This document shows positions 50,717 through 60,554 of a DNA stretch of 64,000 nt, piece after piece. The position numbers and the translations under genes are program-made. Position 1 is the stretch's first letter; each line of letters opens with the position of its first letter. This DNA is from Chryseobacterium mucoviscidosis (lineage in GTDB: Bacteria > Bacteroidota > Bacteroidia > Flavobacteriales > Weeksellaceae), in the NCBI RefSeq assembly GCF_002177115.1, contig NZ_MVAG01000108.1, forward strand, positions 62,001 through 126,000, read 5' to 3'. Under the pieces are notes generated by a model. That model was not told where the DNA came from and made no database searches. It saw nothing but the letters and a program-made list of their open reading frames with translations.

Positions 50717-52567
50717 ATGTTTAACATTGAAACGTTAAGGTCAAAATCCGTAACGGAACTGACTAAAATCTTAAAGGATTTGGGCGTTAAAGTGGCAAGA
50801 AACAGCACTGAAAATGACAAAATCTTTGCAATTCTTGACTTTCAGGCCTCCAATCCAAAAGTAGCAAAAGAATATTTCAACGCTACTGAAATCAGTACGA
50901 ATACTGAAGAAAAACCGGCAGAAAAACCTGCGAAGGCTCCTGCTAAAAAAGCTGCTCCGAAAAAAACGGCAGCGAAGACAAAAGCTGAAGCGAAACCTGC
51001 GGAAGAAACAAAACCTAAAGCAGAAGAAAAAGCGGAAGTAGAAGTAAAAGAACCCATTTCTGAAGAACAAAAATCTGAAGAAACCAAAGCGGAACCTGCA
51101 GCAGCAATAGAAGAACAGACTGCAGCAGCACAAGCTAAGAAAAAGAGGAAAAGAGTTTCTCCTGCCAGTACAACCAATGCAGAAGCGCCTCAGGAAAAAA
51201 CAGAAGCTCCAAAAAACACAGAATCTCAGGAAGCTGCTCCGGCAGAAGAAAAGCCGAATAATACCCCTCAACAGCAGGCCAGATCCCCAAAAGGACAAAA
51301 CAACAATCCGAACAACAACGGAAACCAGCATAGAAATCAAAACCATAACCAAAGTCCGAATCAAAACCAAAATCAGCATCAGAATAAGCAGCAACAGCAG
51401 CATTCTGAAAGAGCGGAAGAACAGCACGAAGCTCCTAAAAAGGAATTCAGTTTCGACGGAATGGTAAGCATTGAAGGGGTTTTGGAAATTTTACCGGACA
51501 ATTACGGATTTTTACGTTCTTCAGACTTTAGTTATATCTCTTCACCGGACGACGTATACGTTTCTACGGCACAGATCAGAAATTACAGCCTGAAAACAGG
51601 AGATACCGTAAAAGGGATTGTAAGATTACCGAAAGAAGGAGAAAAGTATTTTTCCTTATTAAGACCCACAGAAGTTAACGGACGTGATCTTGCTTTTATT
51701 AAAGACCGTGTTGCTTTTGAATATTTAACGCCGCTTTTCCCACAGGAAAAATTCAACCTTGCCGGAAAAGGCTCTACTATTTCTACAAGAGTGGTGGATC
51801 TTTTCGCACCCATCGGGAAAGGACAGAGAGCAATGATCGTTGCACAGCCGAAAACCGGTAAAACCATGTTGCTGAAAGATATTGCCAATTCTATCGCTGC
51901 CAATCATCCTGAAGTTTATATGATGGTTCTTCTGATCGACGAACGTCCGGAAGAAGTTACCGACATGGAAAGAAGCGTGAATGCGGAAGTAATTGCATCT
52001 ACTTTTGATGAAGCGGCAGAAAAGCACGTAAAAGTGGCTAACCTTGTTCTGGCGAAAGCACAGAGAATGGTAGAATGTGGTCATGATGTTGTGATTTTAT
52101 TAGACTCCATCACAAGATTGGCAAGAGCTTACAATACCGTTACTCCTGCATCAGGTAAAGTTTTATCGGGAGGTGTTGATGCAAATGCACTCCATAAACC
52201 GAAAAGATTCTTCGGAGCGGCAAGAAAGATTGAAGGAGGAGGTTCTCTAACGATCATCGCAACAGCTCTTATCGATACCGGTTCTAAAATGGATGAGGTA
52301 ATCTTTGAAGAATTTAAAGGAACAGGAAACATGGAACTTCAGTTGGACAGAAAAATTGCCAACAGAAGAATTTATCCTGCAATTGATTTGGTGGCTTCAA
52401 GTACCCGTAGAGACGATCTGCTTCTGGATGAAGTTACTTCCCAGAGAATGTGGATTCTTAGAAAATACCTTTCTGAAATGAATCCAATCGAAGCAATGGA
52501 ATTTGTAGACAAAAACATCAAAGGAACTTTGAATAACGAAGAATTCCTGATGTCGATGAATAAATAA
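50717..52567 (+). CDS. rho: Transcription termination factor Rho with long disordered insert
   Basis: I start at the ATG at 50717 ([19 protein letters not shown]), giving 616 residues; an earlier ATG at 50606 would lie within the divergent promoter region. A Rho-N motif covers 1-57. Residues about 60-242 are low complexity: first Ala/Lys/Glu/Pro repeats, then an Asn/Gln/His-rich part. The OB-fold RNA-binding domain follows ([20 protein letters not shown]), then the ATPase with PKTGKT Walker [16 protein letters not shown] and [11 protein letters not shown], and the Q/R loops. It is a hexameric RNA helicase. Insert-bearing Rho proteins are known in Bacteroidetes. Confidence 0.96.
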   Translation: MFNIETLRSKSVTELTKILKDLGVKVARNSTENDKIFAILDFQASNPKVAKEYFNATEISTNTEEKPAEKPAKAPAKKAAPKKTAAKTKAEAKPAEETKPKAEEKAEVEVKEPISEEQKSEETKAEPAAAIEEQTAAAQAKKKRKRVSPASTTNAEAPQEKTEAPKNTESQEAAPAEEKPNNTPQQQARSPKGQNNNPNNNGNQHRNQNHNQSPNQNQNQHQNKQQQQHSERAEEQHEAPKKEFSFDGMVSIEGVLEILPDNYGFLRSSDFSYISSPDDVYVSTAQIRNYSLKTGDTVKGIVRLPKEGEKYFSLLRPTEVNGRDLAFIKDRVAFEYLTPLFPQEKFNLAGKGSTISTRVVDLFAPIGKGQRAMIVAQPKTGKTMLLKDIANSIAANHPEVYMMVLLIDERPEEVTDMERSVNAEVIASTFDEAAEKHVKVANLVLAKAQRMVECGHDVVILLDSITRLARAYNTVTPASGKVLSGGVDANALHKPKRFFGAARKIEGGGSLTIIATALIDTGSKMDEVIFEEFKGTGNMELQLDRKIANRRIYPAIDLVASSTRRDDLLLDEVTSQRMWILRKYLSEMNPIEAMEFVDKNIKGTLNNEEFLMSMNK

Positions 52568-52590
52568 ATTGAATTTAATTTGTTAAATAG

Positions 52591-52622
52591 AAAGCACGGA
52601 CGTTTAATGTTCGTGCTTTTTT
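52591..52622 (+). terminator. Terminator of rho
   Basis: AAAGCACG and CGTGCTTT pair (the stem extends with one G-T) and T-run follows. Confidence 0.75.
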
Positions 52623-52664
52623 AGTTTTTGGTTTGAAATTAAATTATTTTTTTTGGAGCTTTAT

Positions 52665-52758
52665 CTCGCTTTCCGCACTCGCTATTTTAGGATTTCGGCG
52701 GCGAAGCCGCCGCCGAAATCCTAAAATGAGCTCAGACAATTGCTGCAATCGAGGCTAG
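52665..52758. repeat. Palindromic repeat element, copy B
   Basis: Arms of 19 bases (52684-52702, ATTTTAGGATTTCGGCGGC; and 52709-52727) pair around GAAGCC. The left wing reads TCTCGCTTTCCGCACTCGCT and the right GAGCTCAGACAATTGC, continuing CAATCGAGG, matching the wings of copy A at 10686 although the palindromes differ. The remainder of the 52568-53064 spacer is AT-rich without a gene. Confidence 0.85.
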
Positions 52759-53009
52759 GGTTTTTGTCAGATATTTCAATATTTCATTGAATCCACAAAA
52801 TTTGTGATCCTGAAAGAGTTCAATATAGCATTAAAATAAAGTCTGAAAAAATTCTTGTTTGAACCCTTTGGTTTGTTATCAGCTTTAATTCAAAAATAAA
52901 TTTTTCAAAATTGATAAGCTTCCGTCATTAGACTTTCTTACCATGAAAATTTAATTCATTCTAAATCAATATATCAATGTTAAAGATTTATTAAAGTAAT
53001 CCTCATTTT

Positions 53010-53040
53010 TTGAATATAGATTAAATAATGGCTAAATTTG
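53010..53040 (+). promoter_or_regulatory. Promoter of the superoxide dismutase gene
   Basis: TTG at 53010-53012, 20 bp, then TAAATTTG at 53033-53040: the Bacteroidetes -33/-7 consensus with a normal spacer. Confidence 0.7.
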
Positions 53041-53064
53041 GGTAATAACATTAAAAATAAAATT

Positions 53065-53661
53065 ATGTCATTTGAATTACCAAAACTAGGATATGCTTAC
53101 GACGCATTAGAGCCGACAATTGATGCAAGAACAATGGAAATCCACCATACAAAACATCATCAAACATACGTAGACAATTTAAATAATGCGATTAAAGGAA
53201 CTGATCTTGAAGGAAAAACTATTGAAGAAATCTGCCAGACAGGAACTGATAAACCAGCAGTAAGAAACAATGGAGGAGGACACTTTAACCATACTTTATT
53301 CTGGGAAGTTTTAACTCCGGGCGGAAGCAAAGAACCTGTAGGAAATGTAAAAGCTGCTATCGAAGCTTACGGAGGTTTTGAAAAATTCAAGACAGATTTT
53401 TCTGATGCTGCTAAAACAAGATTCGGTTCAGGATGGGCTTGGTTGGTAAAAAATGCTGACGGTTCTGTTACTGTTTCTTCAACTCCGAATCAGGATAACC
53501 CGTTAATGCCGGTTGCAGACGTAAAAGGAACTCCTGTTTTAGGACTTGACGTTTGGGAGCACGCTTATTATTTAAACTACCAAAACAGAAGACCTGATTA
53601 TGTTTCAGCATTCTTCGAAGTAGTAAACTGGGATAAAGTAGAAGAATTATTCAACAAATAA
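53065..53661 (+). CDS. sodB: Superoxide dismutase [Fe/Mn]
   Basis: I start at the ATG at 53065 ([20 protein letters not shown]), giving 198 residues; the longer TTG frame begins inside the -7 box. Metal ligands appear as [23 protein letters not shown] and [18 protein letters not shown]. It removes superoxide in the cytoplasm. Iron versus manganese cannot be fixed by eye; the GGGHFNH and absence of QxxD-type diagnostic confirmation leave the cofactor open, so the symbol could equally be sodA. Confidence 0.95.
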   Translation: MSFELPKLGYAYDALEPTIDARTMEIHHTKHHQTYVDNLNNAIKGTDLEGKTIEEICQTGTDKPAVRNNGGGHFNHTLFWEVLTPGGSKEPVGNVKAAIEAYGGFEKFKTDFSDAAKTRFGSGWAWLVKNADGSVTVSSTPNQDNPLMPVADVKGTPVLGLDVWEHAYYLNYQNRRPDYVSAFFEVVNWDKVEELFNK

Positions 53662-53679
53662 TTATTCAACTATTTCATA

Positions 53680-53710
53680 AAAAAGGTTCAGAATGCTCTG
53701 AACCTTTTTT
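53680..53710. terminator. Bidirectional terminator between sod and the 53709 gene
   Basis: AAAAAGGTTCAG and CTGAACCTTTTT pair exactly around AATGCT, with T-run on both strands. The minus-strand gene's stop codon overlaps its edge. Confidence 0.88.
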
Positions 53711-54131
53711 AGTATCTTGTGGTATCACTTCCCGAAAGTCCGTTCATTTTTAAACCGTATTTCCAGTTTACATACGCAAAAACCTGATACAGTTTGTATT
53801 CGAATTTAATACCGTATTTTTCTTTCGGATCATAGTCAATGGATGATTCTATCACATTTCTGTATCTTCCGGAACTATAGTAGGAATTCCATTCAGTGAC
53901 CAGAAAAGTATTTCTGTTCTTCAGATAAGATTCAGAATACTGGCTGAGTGGCTTGGCAATGGCATTCAGAAAATAATCAAACTGAGTATCGATTACCGTA
54001 AGATCCCATTCTCCATCATCATTCTTTGATGGTTTAATTTCCGACTTTTCTTTTTCATTCTTAGGATTGCTTTGCGCAGAACAATAGACTGAAAATAAAG
54101 AAAGTATTAATAGTAAAACTAAATTTTTCAT
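53709..54131 (-). CDS. Secreted DUF6146-like protein
   Basis: A 140-residue product with signal peptide or lipobox-like start (LFSVYCSAQ). The mature region reads WDLTVIDTQFDYFLNAIAKP and TFLVTEWNSYYSSGRYRNVI, then SSIDYDPKEKYGIKFEYKLY and FAYVNWKYGL, a pattern I recall as DUF6146 in Flavobacteriia. Function unknown. Signal cleavage after SAQ is more likely than lipidation. Confidence 0.75.
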   Translation of the reverse strand: MKNLVLLLILSLFSVYCSAQSNPKNEKEKSEIKPSKNDDGEWDLTVIDTQFDYFLNAIAKPLSQYSESYLKNRNTFLVTEWNSYYSSGRYRNVIESSIDYDPKEKYGIKFEYKLYQVFAYVNWKYGLKMNGLSGSDTTRY

Positions 54132-54144
54132 CTCATAAAGTTAC

Positions 54145-54173
54145 AAAAAAAAGACACTCAATCTGAGTGCCTT
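54145..54173 (-). terminator. Terminator of the endonuclease-like gene
   Basis: On the minus strand GCACTCA and TGAGTGT pair around GAT (one G-T), followed by a T-run. Confidence 0.65.
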
Positions 54174-54179
54174 GTATTT

Positions 54180-55370
54180 TTATGGTTCTTTCTGGAGAAC
54201 TACAAATGCCGGAAAGTGGTCGCTGTAACCGCCGGTAAACTGGTCGCCGTTCCATGATCGGAAAGGGTAGCCTTTGTAATTTCCTTCTTTATTCACTAAG
54301 TAAGCAGGAGCAAAAATTTCAGCCTTATAAACCGAATAATCTTTTGTTACCTGATCTGAAACTAAATTTTTAGAAACAATAATCTGGTCAAATAAGTTTG
54401 GTGCATCCTGATACGCTAATGAAGCAACTCCTTTTTTATACAAAGGGTACATTAAGTTAAGATAAGGATTGGCATCACTTAAATCTTTCGGGCTTGGCTG
54501 TGCTTTCAGATGATTTTTTAAACTTGCACTTACAGGATCATCATTAAAATCTCCCATTGCAAATAATTTTGTTGAAGGATCTGCTGCTCTTACACTGTCC
54601 ATTTGTTGTTTCAGTAAAGCTGCTGCTGCATTTCTTTTAGGAAGAGAAACCGCTTCGCCCCCTCTTCTTGAAGGCCAGTGATTCATGAAGAATGCCACCT
54701 TTTCATTATCAAGGAAGCCTGTAACCACCAAAATATCTCTTGTATATTCTCTTTTTCCTTCGTCACCGAAAACTTTAAGTTCCTTTTTTAAAGAATTGGT
54801 TGGAGTAAATCTTCTCTTCTGGTAAATCAAAGCCACATCAATTCCTCTGTAATCATAAGAATTGTAATGAATGATTCCGTAATCATATTTTTTCAGTGCC
54901 GGTTCATTAATAAGATCCTGAATAACCTGTCTGTTTTCCACCTCAATTAAACCTACCACAGCAGGAGCCGTTTTAGTGTATTGTGCTCCCATTTCAGAAA
55001 TTACTTTGGCTTCGTTGGCAAGTTTCGCCTTATACACTTTCGTGTTGTAGTTTTTAGCACTTTTTGGAGTAAATTCTTCCGAGCCGCCTTGGTATCTTAC
55101 TACTTTTTTACCGATTAAAGCGCCATCGCTCCATGGTCCGTCGTGTTTTTCAGCTTCTAAAAACTTAACGGAATCCAATGGAATGCTTCTGTGGAAAGCC
55201 GGATTTTTAATATCTTTAGTCCCGTCGATATAATCTGCTGACTGAATGGTGTCCCAAAGGTTTTCCACATTCAAAAAACCTACAGTCGCCACCTTTCTCA
55301 GTTTTCCCTGCTGTTGTGAAAATGCCATTATTGATAAAACGATGGCAAAAAAACTCAAAAATTTCTTCAT
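54180..55370 (-). CDS. Secreted endonuclease/exonuclease/phosphatase-family protein
   Basis: A 396-residue protein with a signal peptide (ending MAFSQ near residue 19). EEP-fold motifs: VGFLNVENLWDT (Asn), VVGLIEVENRQVIQ (metal-binding Glu), FFMNHWPSR (His), FAMGDFNDDPVS (Asp/Asn) and YSDHFPAFVV (Asp-His). It is probably an extracytoplasmic nuclease or phosphodiesterase; the substrate cannot be set by sequence. Near-full-length of similar Bacteroidetes proteins; no lectin or sorting domain. Confidence 0.88.
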   Translation of the reverse strand: MKKFLSFFAIVLSIMAFSQQQGKLRKVATVGFLNVENLWDTIQSADYIDGTKDIKNPAFHRSIPLDSVKFLEAEKHDGPWSDGALIGKKVVRYQGGSEEFTPKSAKNYNTKVYKAKLANEAKVISEMGAQYTKTAPAVVGLIEVENRQVIQDLINEPALKKYDYGIIHYNSYDYRGIDVALIYQKRRFTPTNSLKKELKVFGDEGKREYTRDILVVTGFLDNEKVAFFMNHWPSRRGGEAVSLPKRNAAAALLKQQMDSVRAADPSTKLFAMGDFNDDPVSASLKNHLKAQPSPKDLSDANPYLNLMYPLYKKGVASLAYQDAPNLFDQIIVSKNLVSDQVTKDYSVYKAEIFAPAYLVNKEGNYKGYPFRSWNGDQFTGGYSDHFPAFVVLQKEP

Positions 55371-55530
55371 TCTCTTAGAGTTATTATTAATATTATTTAA
55401 TCTGCAAATTTACTTTTTTTTAATTTCCCGCTATTTTAAATATTTGTAAATTTAAAATGTGGTATTTACGTTTTTATTTATAATGATTCTTAAAAGCTTG
55501 CAATGTTAAGAAAAAATAACGTAAAAAAAG

Positions 55531-55559
55531 TTGTAAATTCTAAATTTTGACTAAATTTG
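55531..55559 (+). promoter_or_regulatory. Promoter of the TonB receptor operon
   Basis: TTG at 55531-55533, 18 bp, TAAATTTG at 55552-55559. The leader to the ATG is about 55 bases. Confidence 0.6.
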
Positions 55560-55621
55560 CGTCCCCAACTTTTAAACTGTTGAGAATTAACAAGAAAAGT
55601 ATTTAAAAAATAAATATACTC

Positions 55622-58513
55622 ATGATTAAAAAACTATCATTAGTCTCTTTATTTACTTTACTTCCAGCATCATACTATTTTGCACAGACTACGGTTTCTG
55701 CCTATTTAAAAGATGCTGAAGGAAAGCCCGTTGAAAGGGCAGAAGTAGATCTTAAAGGGAATGACAATGATGTAACGGCTGACAAAATCGGATACTTCCA
55801 GTTTGTAGACCTGAAGCCGGGGCATTACCAAATTGTGATTACAAAACCGAATTACGAAACCAAAGTAATGGAGTTTGATGTAATGGACAGTGAGAAGAAA
55901 AAGGATTTAGGGACAATTACCCTATATTCTGCACTTACAAGCGCGGATCAAGGTTTAGCAATCATTGACAATAGTGGAAGTGATGATGAAGACGGAAGTA
56001 GCGGACAAGCTTCTACGGTTGGTTTATTACAATCTTCTCAGGATGTATTTAACAGAATTGCCAGTTTTGATTTGGGAGCATATTGGTTCAGACCAAGAGG
56101 TATTGACGGAAGAACTTCCGAAAATATGATGAATGGAGTTTCCATGGTAAAATCTGATAACGGAAATGTAGACTTTTCTAATTGGGGAGGCCTTAATGAA
56201 ATCGTGAGATATCCTGAAATTTTCTCTAACCACTCACCTTCAGAATATGCATTTGGTGGGGCAAGCGGAATTATTTACAAAAATACTAAAGCGAGTGAGT
56301 ATAGAAAAGGATTTCAGGCAACTTATTCCATTACTAACAGAAATTATCGTCAGAGAGTTTCTTTGAGGTACACTTCCGGAATGAGTAAAAAAGGCTGGGC
56401 GTTCACTGTGATGGGAGCTAAAAGATGGGCTGAAGAAGGTATTCAGGAAGGAACGTTTTATGATGCTTACGGAACTTATTTAGGTATTGAGAAGAGAATT
56501 AACGATAATCATACGATTACATTTAATGCTTTTGCTTCTCCTTACAGAAGGTCAACAGCAAGTCCGAGTACTCAGGAAGTTTTTGATTACAGAGGAGTAC
56601 ATTATAACTCATATTGGGGATGGCAAGATGGCGAAAAAAGAAGTGAAAGAGTTAGAAAAGGTTTTCAGCCAATCTTCCAGATTCAGGATTTTTTAAAAAT
56701 CAACAAAAAATCTAATTTGTGGACGAGTGTTTCTTACCAGTTTGGAAAAGATAAAGGGTCAAGATTAGATTGGCAGAATGCACAAAACCCTTCTCCAACG
56801 TATTATAAAAAATTACCGAGTTATTACTTAAACAGTATTATTTACAGCCAATATCATAATAATACTCCCGCTGCTAATTATGATTTATTATTGCAAGGAT
56901 ATCAGGCTGCGAATGAAAACTGGATCAATAATAATCAAGATGTAACTCAGATTAACTGGAGTTCTTTATATGCTGCCAATCTTGCAAATGATGTTGTAGA
57001 TCAGGCTGAGATGTCTACACGATTTGGACTTACAGGGAAAAGAGCTAAGTATTTTTTAGTAAATGATGTAAGCGACGATAAGATTTTTAATGCTGCTACA
57101 CATTATACCTATAACTTTAATGATAAGACAAGATTTTTGTTAAATGTTTCTTATCAAAACTTTAAGTCGGAATATTATAGAGAGGTTAATGATTTGTTAG
57201 GGGCAGATTATGCACTAAATGTCGATCCATATGCAGATTCCAACAAAGCAGGTTCTTCAGGTCTGTTTGATATGAATGATACACAATTGGCAAAACATGT
57301 TGGCGATAAGATCAATTATGATTATATTCTTAGAAGACAAGAAGTAAAAGTAAATCCGGGACTTAAATTATCTACAGGACAGTTTGATGTATTTGTTAGT
57401 GGTCTTTTCGGATACTCAACATCAAATAGAGAGGGTCTTTTTAAAAATTATCTTTATCAAAACAATTCTTTTGGAGAAAGTAAAGATTATAATTATTGGA
57501 ATTATGGTTTAAAAGGACAAATTATTTATAGACTTAACGGTAGGAATTTCTTTGTATACAATGGTGCATATTTTTCACAGGCTCCATTCTTAGAAGATAT
57601 TTTTATCAATCCTAGAGCGAATAATTATACAGTTCCAAATATTAAGAATGCAGTAATCAGTGCAAATGATTTAAGCTATGTTATTTCTACGCCTTTCTTA
57701 AAATTAAGAGCAACAGGTTATATTGTTAATACACAAAATGATACCAATGTTCAGAGATTTTTTGCAGACGGTTTAGTTCTTAATGTGTCCGAGGCAGATA
57801 CAGGATCTGAAGATAAAACAGCCAGTGCGTTTGTAACACAGACTATGTCTAATGTGAACAAAAGAAACATGGGTGCTGAACTTGGTGTAGATGTAAAAGT
57901 ACTTCCGACTCTTTCATTACAGGGAGTTGCAAGTTGGGGAGAGTATAAATATACCAACAATCCTAATGTTTATATATCTTCTGATGTAATGGCTGCACCT
58001 TATGCTAATTTAGGAACTGCATATATAAAAGATTTTAAAGTTGGAGGAACAGCTCAGAAAGCATTTTCTGCAGGATTCAGATACAATTCTCCTAAGTATT
58101 GGTGGTTTGGAGCGAGCTGGAATTATCTTGATGACAACAATCTTGATCCATCTGCAATTCTTAGAACGAACGATTTTATTCAAAACAATAACAGCAGTAC
58201 TCCTTTCGTGAATCTTGATGATCCGAAAATTGAGCGTTATATGCAACAGGTAAAACTTCCTTCATCATTCTTCGTGAATGCCAATGTTGGAAAATCATGG
58301 ATTATCGGTAAGTATTATGTATTGATTTCTGGTTCAGTAAATAATATTCTTGATAACAGAAAATATATTACAGGAGGTTTCGAGCAAATAAGAAGTGCGA
58401 ATGGTAATGTTGATTTCGAAAACGATTATAACAGCAGATATCCAAACTTTGCACCTAAATACTGGTATACACAAGGACGTTCTTACTTTGTAAACTTGCA
58501 AGTGAGATTCTAA
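55622..58513 (+). CDS. TonB-dependent receptor with N-terminal carboxypeptidase-like domain
   Basis: A 963-residue outer-membrane protein with a signal peptide ending FAQ (about residue 22). Residues 23-105 form a CarboxypepD-regulatory-like Ig fold (VSAYLKDAEGKPVERAEVDL). The plug region follows (SFDLGAYWFRPRGIDGRTSE, GVSMVKSDNG) and the barrel, rich in Tyr/Asn/Asp strands, ends YFVNLQVRF with C-terminal Phe. The DUF5689 lipoprotein gene lies 27 bp downstream, so the two probably work together in uptake or surface binding. Substrate unknown; not clearly SusC because the SusC plug signature is absent. Confidence 0.88.
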   Translation: MIKKLSLVSLFTLLPASYYFAQTTVSAYLKDAEGKPVERAEVDLKGNDNDVTADKIGYFQFVDLKPGHYQIVITKPNYETKVMEFDVMDSEKKKDLGTITLYSALTSADQGLAIIDNSGSDDEDGSSGQASTVGLLQSSQDVFNRIASFDLGAYWFRPRGIDGRTSENMMNGVSMVKSDNGNVDFSNWGGLNEIVRYPEIFSNHSPSEYAFGGASGIIYKNTKASEYRKGFQATYSITNRNYRQRVSLRYTSGMSKKGWAFTVMGAKRWAEEGIQEGTFYDAYGTYLGIEKRINDNHTITFNAFASPYRRSTASPSTQEVFDYRGVHYNSYWGWQDGEKRSERVRKGFQPIFQIQDFLKINKKSNLWTSVSYQFGKDKGSRLDWQNAQNPSPTYYKKLPSYYLNSIIYSQYHNNTPAANYDLLLQGYQAANENWINNNQDVTQINWSSLYAANLANDVVDQAEMSTRFGLTGKRAKYFLVNDVSDDKIFNAATHYTYNFNDKTRFLLNVSYQNFKSEYYREVNDLLGADYALNVDPYADSNKAGSSGLFDMNDTQLAKHVGDKINYDYILRRQEVKVNPGLKLSTGQFDVFVSGLFGYSTSNREGLFKNYLYQNNSFGESKDYNYWNYGLKGQIIYRLNGRNFFVYNGAYFSQAPFLEDIFINPRANNYTVPNIKNAVISANDLSYVISTPFLKLRATGYIVNTQNDTNVQRFFADGLVLNVSEADTGSEDKTASAFVTQTMSNVNKRNMGAELGVDVKVLPTLSLQGVASWGEYKYTNNPNVYISSDVMAAPYANLGTAYIKDFKVGGTAQKAFSAGFRYNSPKYWWFGASWNYLDDNNLDPSAILRTNDFIQNNNSSTPFVNLDDPKIERYMQQVKLPSSFFVNANVGKSWIIGKYYVLISGSVNNILDNRKYITGGFEQIRSANGNVDFENDYNSRYPNFAPKYWYTQGRSYFVNLQVRF

Positions 58514-58540
58514 TAAATTTAATCTTAGAAATATAAAAAA

Positions 58541-59887
58541 ATGAATATAAAAAACTTCTTAAAAATTAGCTTAGGTGTAGCTGTGTTAGGAGCTACTCAG
58601 CTTTCTTGCATCCACGACGATAAATGGGATGCACCAGAAATCACATGTAACAATAAATTTGCTGCACCTACCATGACGATGGCAGATTTTGTGGCATTAT
58701 CCCCATCTTCAGGAGTATATACTGTTCCTGCGCAGGATGCAACTCATCCAGAGGTAATTTTTGATGGATATGTAGTTTCATCAGATGCAAACGGAAACTT
58801 CTATAAAACTCTTGTTTTTCAGGACAAACCTCAAAATCCTACAGTAGGTTTGGTATTAGGGATTAATAAGTCTCTAAACTATGCAGATTTCCCTGTAGGA
58901 GCACACATCAGAATCAGAGCAAACGGTATGGTTATCGGAAAATCTGCTGGGGTTATTACTTTAGGAGTTAAAGATCCAGATTTTGCTATCGGAAGAATTC
59001 CGGAGTCTATTATCAGCAGATATATTGCAGGTGTTTGTAACGGAACAGGGTTGGATATTGCTACAATCACTCCTCGTGAACTTACTCTTGCAGATATTAA
59101 AAATGATAAATATATCAATACGCTTGCTAAAGTAAAGAATGTTCAGTTTGTTGATGCTGAAGTTGGTTTAAATTTAATGAATACCGATGCGTCGGGTACT
59201 GCAGTAGATACAGATAGACATATCATTGATATTTATGGAACTCAGGCAACCGTTAGAACTGACGGATTCTTTAAGCCTACTTATGCAATTCCAAATACAA
59301 GCGGAGATATTACATTTGTAGTAAGTAAATATAATAGCTCATTCCAAAATGTGATAAGAGGAATCAGTGATATTGAATTTAAAAATCCTAGATTAACGCC
59401 TGCAACGTTAGTGCTGAATGAACCTTTTGCAAACTTGACAGCTAATGCATGGACAGCCTTCAATGTTTCCGGTACACAGGTTTGGGGAACTACAAACTTT
59501 GGTAACCCTGCGCCTTCTGCTTACATAAGTGGATTAGGAGGAGTTAATGAAGACTGGTTGATTTCAAAATCTCTTTCTTTATCAGGAGCTACAGCAGCTA
59601 AACTTTATTTTGAAACAGACGTAAGATTTCCTGGAAATCCATTACAGGTTTTAATTACTACAGATACTTACGCGGGAGGTAATCCTAATACATTAAACTG
59701 GACACCTCTTAATGCTGTTATAGATACAGATATTGCTTCATTTGGAGGTTTTGTAGGTTCCGGATTGATTGACCTTACGCCTTACTTAAATCAAAATATC
59801 AGAATTGCATTTAAGTATACAAACCCATCAACAACAGTTGCAAGTGCAGTGGAAATTGATAACGTAAAAGTTTTCAAAACGCCTTAA
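58541..59887 (+). CDS. DUF5689 lipoprotein with jelly-roll C-terminal domain
   Basis: A 448-residue lipoprotein: lipobox LSC with Cys23, followed by IHDDKWDAPE. Residues about 45-290 fit DUF5689, an OB-like domain (IFDGYVVSSDANGNFYKTLV). Residues 300-448 resemble a choice-of-anchor J/carbohydrate-binding jelly roll (NEPFANLTANAWTAFNVSGT, IRIAFKYTNPS, VEIDNVKVF). It probably sits on the cell surface as partner of the upstream TonB receptor, in the manner of SusD-type partners but by a different fold. Confidence 0.82.
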   Translation: MNIKNFLKISLGVAVLGATQLSCIHDDKWDAPEITCNNKFAAPTMTMADFVALSPSSGVYTVPAQDATHPEVIFDGYVVSSDANGNFYKTLVFQDKPQNPTVGLVLGINKSLNYADFPVGAHIRIRANGMVIGKSAGVITLGVKDPDFAIGRIPESIISRYIAGVCNGTGLDIATITPRELTLADIKNDKYINTLAKVKNVQFVDAEVGLNLMNTDASGTAVDTDRHIIDIYGTQATVRTDGFFKPTYAIPNTSGDITFVVSKYNSSFQNVIRGISDIEFKNPRLTPATLVLNEPFANLTANAWTAFNVSGTQVWGTTNFGNPAPSAYISGLGGVNEDWLISKSLSLSGATAAKLYFETDVRFPGNPLQVLITTDTYAGGNPNTLNWTPLNAVIDTDIASFGGFVGSGLIDLTPYLNQNIRIAFKYTNPSTTVASAVEIDNVKVFKTP

Positions 59888-59911
59888 GATTATTGTAATT
59901 ATAAATAATAT

Positions 59912-59942
59912 AAAAGCCGGAAGTTTTCTTTCGGCTTTTGTG
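59912..59942 (+). terminator. Terminator of the TonB/DUF5689 operon
   Basis: AAAGCCG and CGGCTTT pair around GAAGTTTTCTTT, with a T-rich tail. Confidence 0.75.
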
Positions 59943-59978
59943 TTTTCTTAGGTTTTAAAGAGAAGATTCAGCTCAAAC

Positions 59979-60003
59979 AAAAAACCACCGCAAAAGCAGT
60001 GGT
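59979..60003 (-). terminator. Terminator of the DUF6702-like gene
   Basis: ACCACCGC pairs with GCAGTGGT (one G-T) around AAAA; TTTTTTGTTTG follows on the minus strand. Confidence 0.7.
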
Positions 60004-60025
60004 ATCGTTGTTAATTTCATTGTTT

Positions 60026-60496
60026 TTAAAAAGAAACTTCGTTTACCTCTTTTCCGCGCTGAAAATTCATTGTTTTCTGGCTTCCTTTGTATGCAATATT
60101 AACAAGGTTAATCTGCTTCGGAAAGGCGCTTAAGAGAATCGTATTCTTTATTTTCAAGGTACTGATATCTGAAACGCCTCCTGTCTCAAAATATACCCAT
60201 ACTGTTTCTCCGCTTACCTGACTTCCCGTAAATGTAATTGTTTTGGGTGAGCCATTGACATACACATCAAAATTATTGTTTACATACTTTTTAACCTCTG
60301 CTTCAAATCCTGCCGTATTCGGGTTGATCTTTATCGCATCAGAAATATGATTTGTATTCATTTTTGTGGTGAACTTCAATGTTTTGCTTCCATCAATATA
60401 ATCCACTTTAGTCATTGAAGAGAAAAAGTCTACATACGTGAAACTCATTAACACAAAAAATGTTAAAATTCCTGATATATATAAAATTTTTTTCAT
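60026..60496 (-). CDS. DUF6702-like protein
   Basis: I start at the ATG at 60496 (MKKILYISGILTFFVLMSFT), giving 156 residues with an N-terminal signal or anchor. The mature part is a beta-rich domain: DYIDGSKTLKFTTKMNTNHI, ITFTGSQVSGETVWVYFE, then LKIKNTILLSAFPKQINLVN. The pattern resembles DUF6702, a Bacteroidetes periplasmic family near peptidase genes; no function known. It stands alone, convergent with the TonB operon. Confidence 0.75.
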   Translation of the reverse strand: MKKILYISGILTFFVLMSFTYVDFFSSMTKVDYIDGSKTLKFTTKMNTNHISDAIKINPNTAGFEAEVKKYVNNNFDVYVNGSPKTITFTGSQVSGETVWVYFETGGVSDISTLKIKNTILLSAFPKQINLVNIAYKGSQKTMNFQRGKEVNEVSF

Positions 60497-60554
60497 CTTG
60501 GATAATAGATTTACAATCATGATTGTTAATTTTAAGTCACAAATAATGTGCCAA

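Noticed and set aside
50771-51427. Long open frame antisense to rho (218 codons, very rich in Phe, Arg, Leu, Cys)
   Set aside because: It is the mirror of the Lys/Glu/Ala-rich disordered part of rho; composition follows from codon bias of the real gene.
55622-59887. SusC/SusD pair
   Set aside because: The receptor lacks a recognisable SusC plug signature and the partner has DUF5689 plus jelly-roll domains, not a SusD TPR fold.
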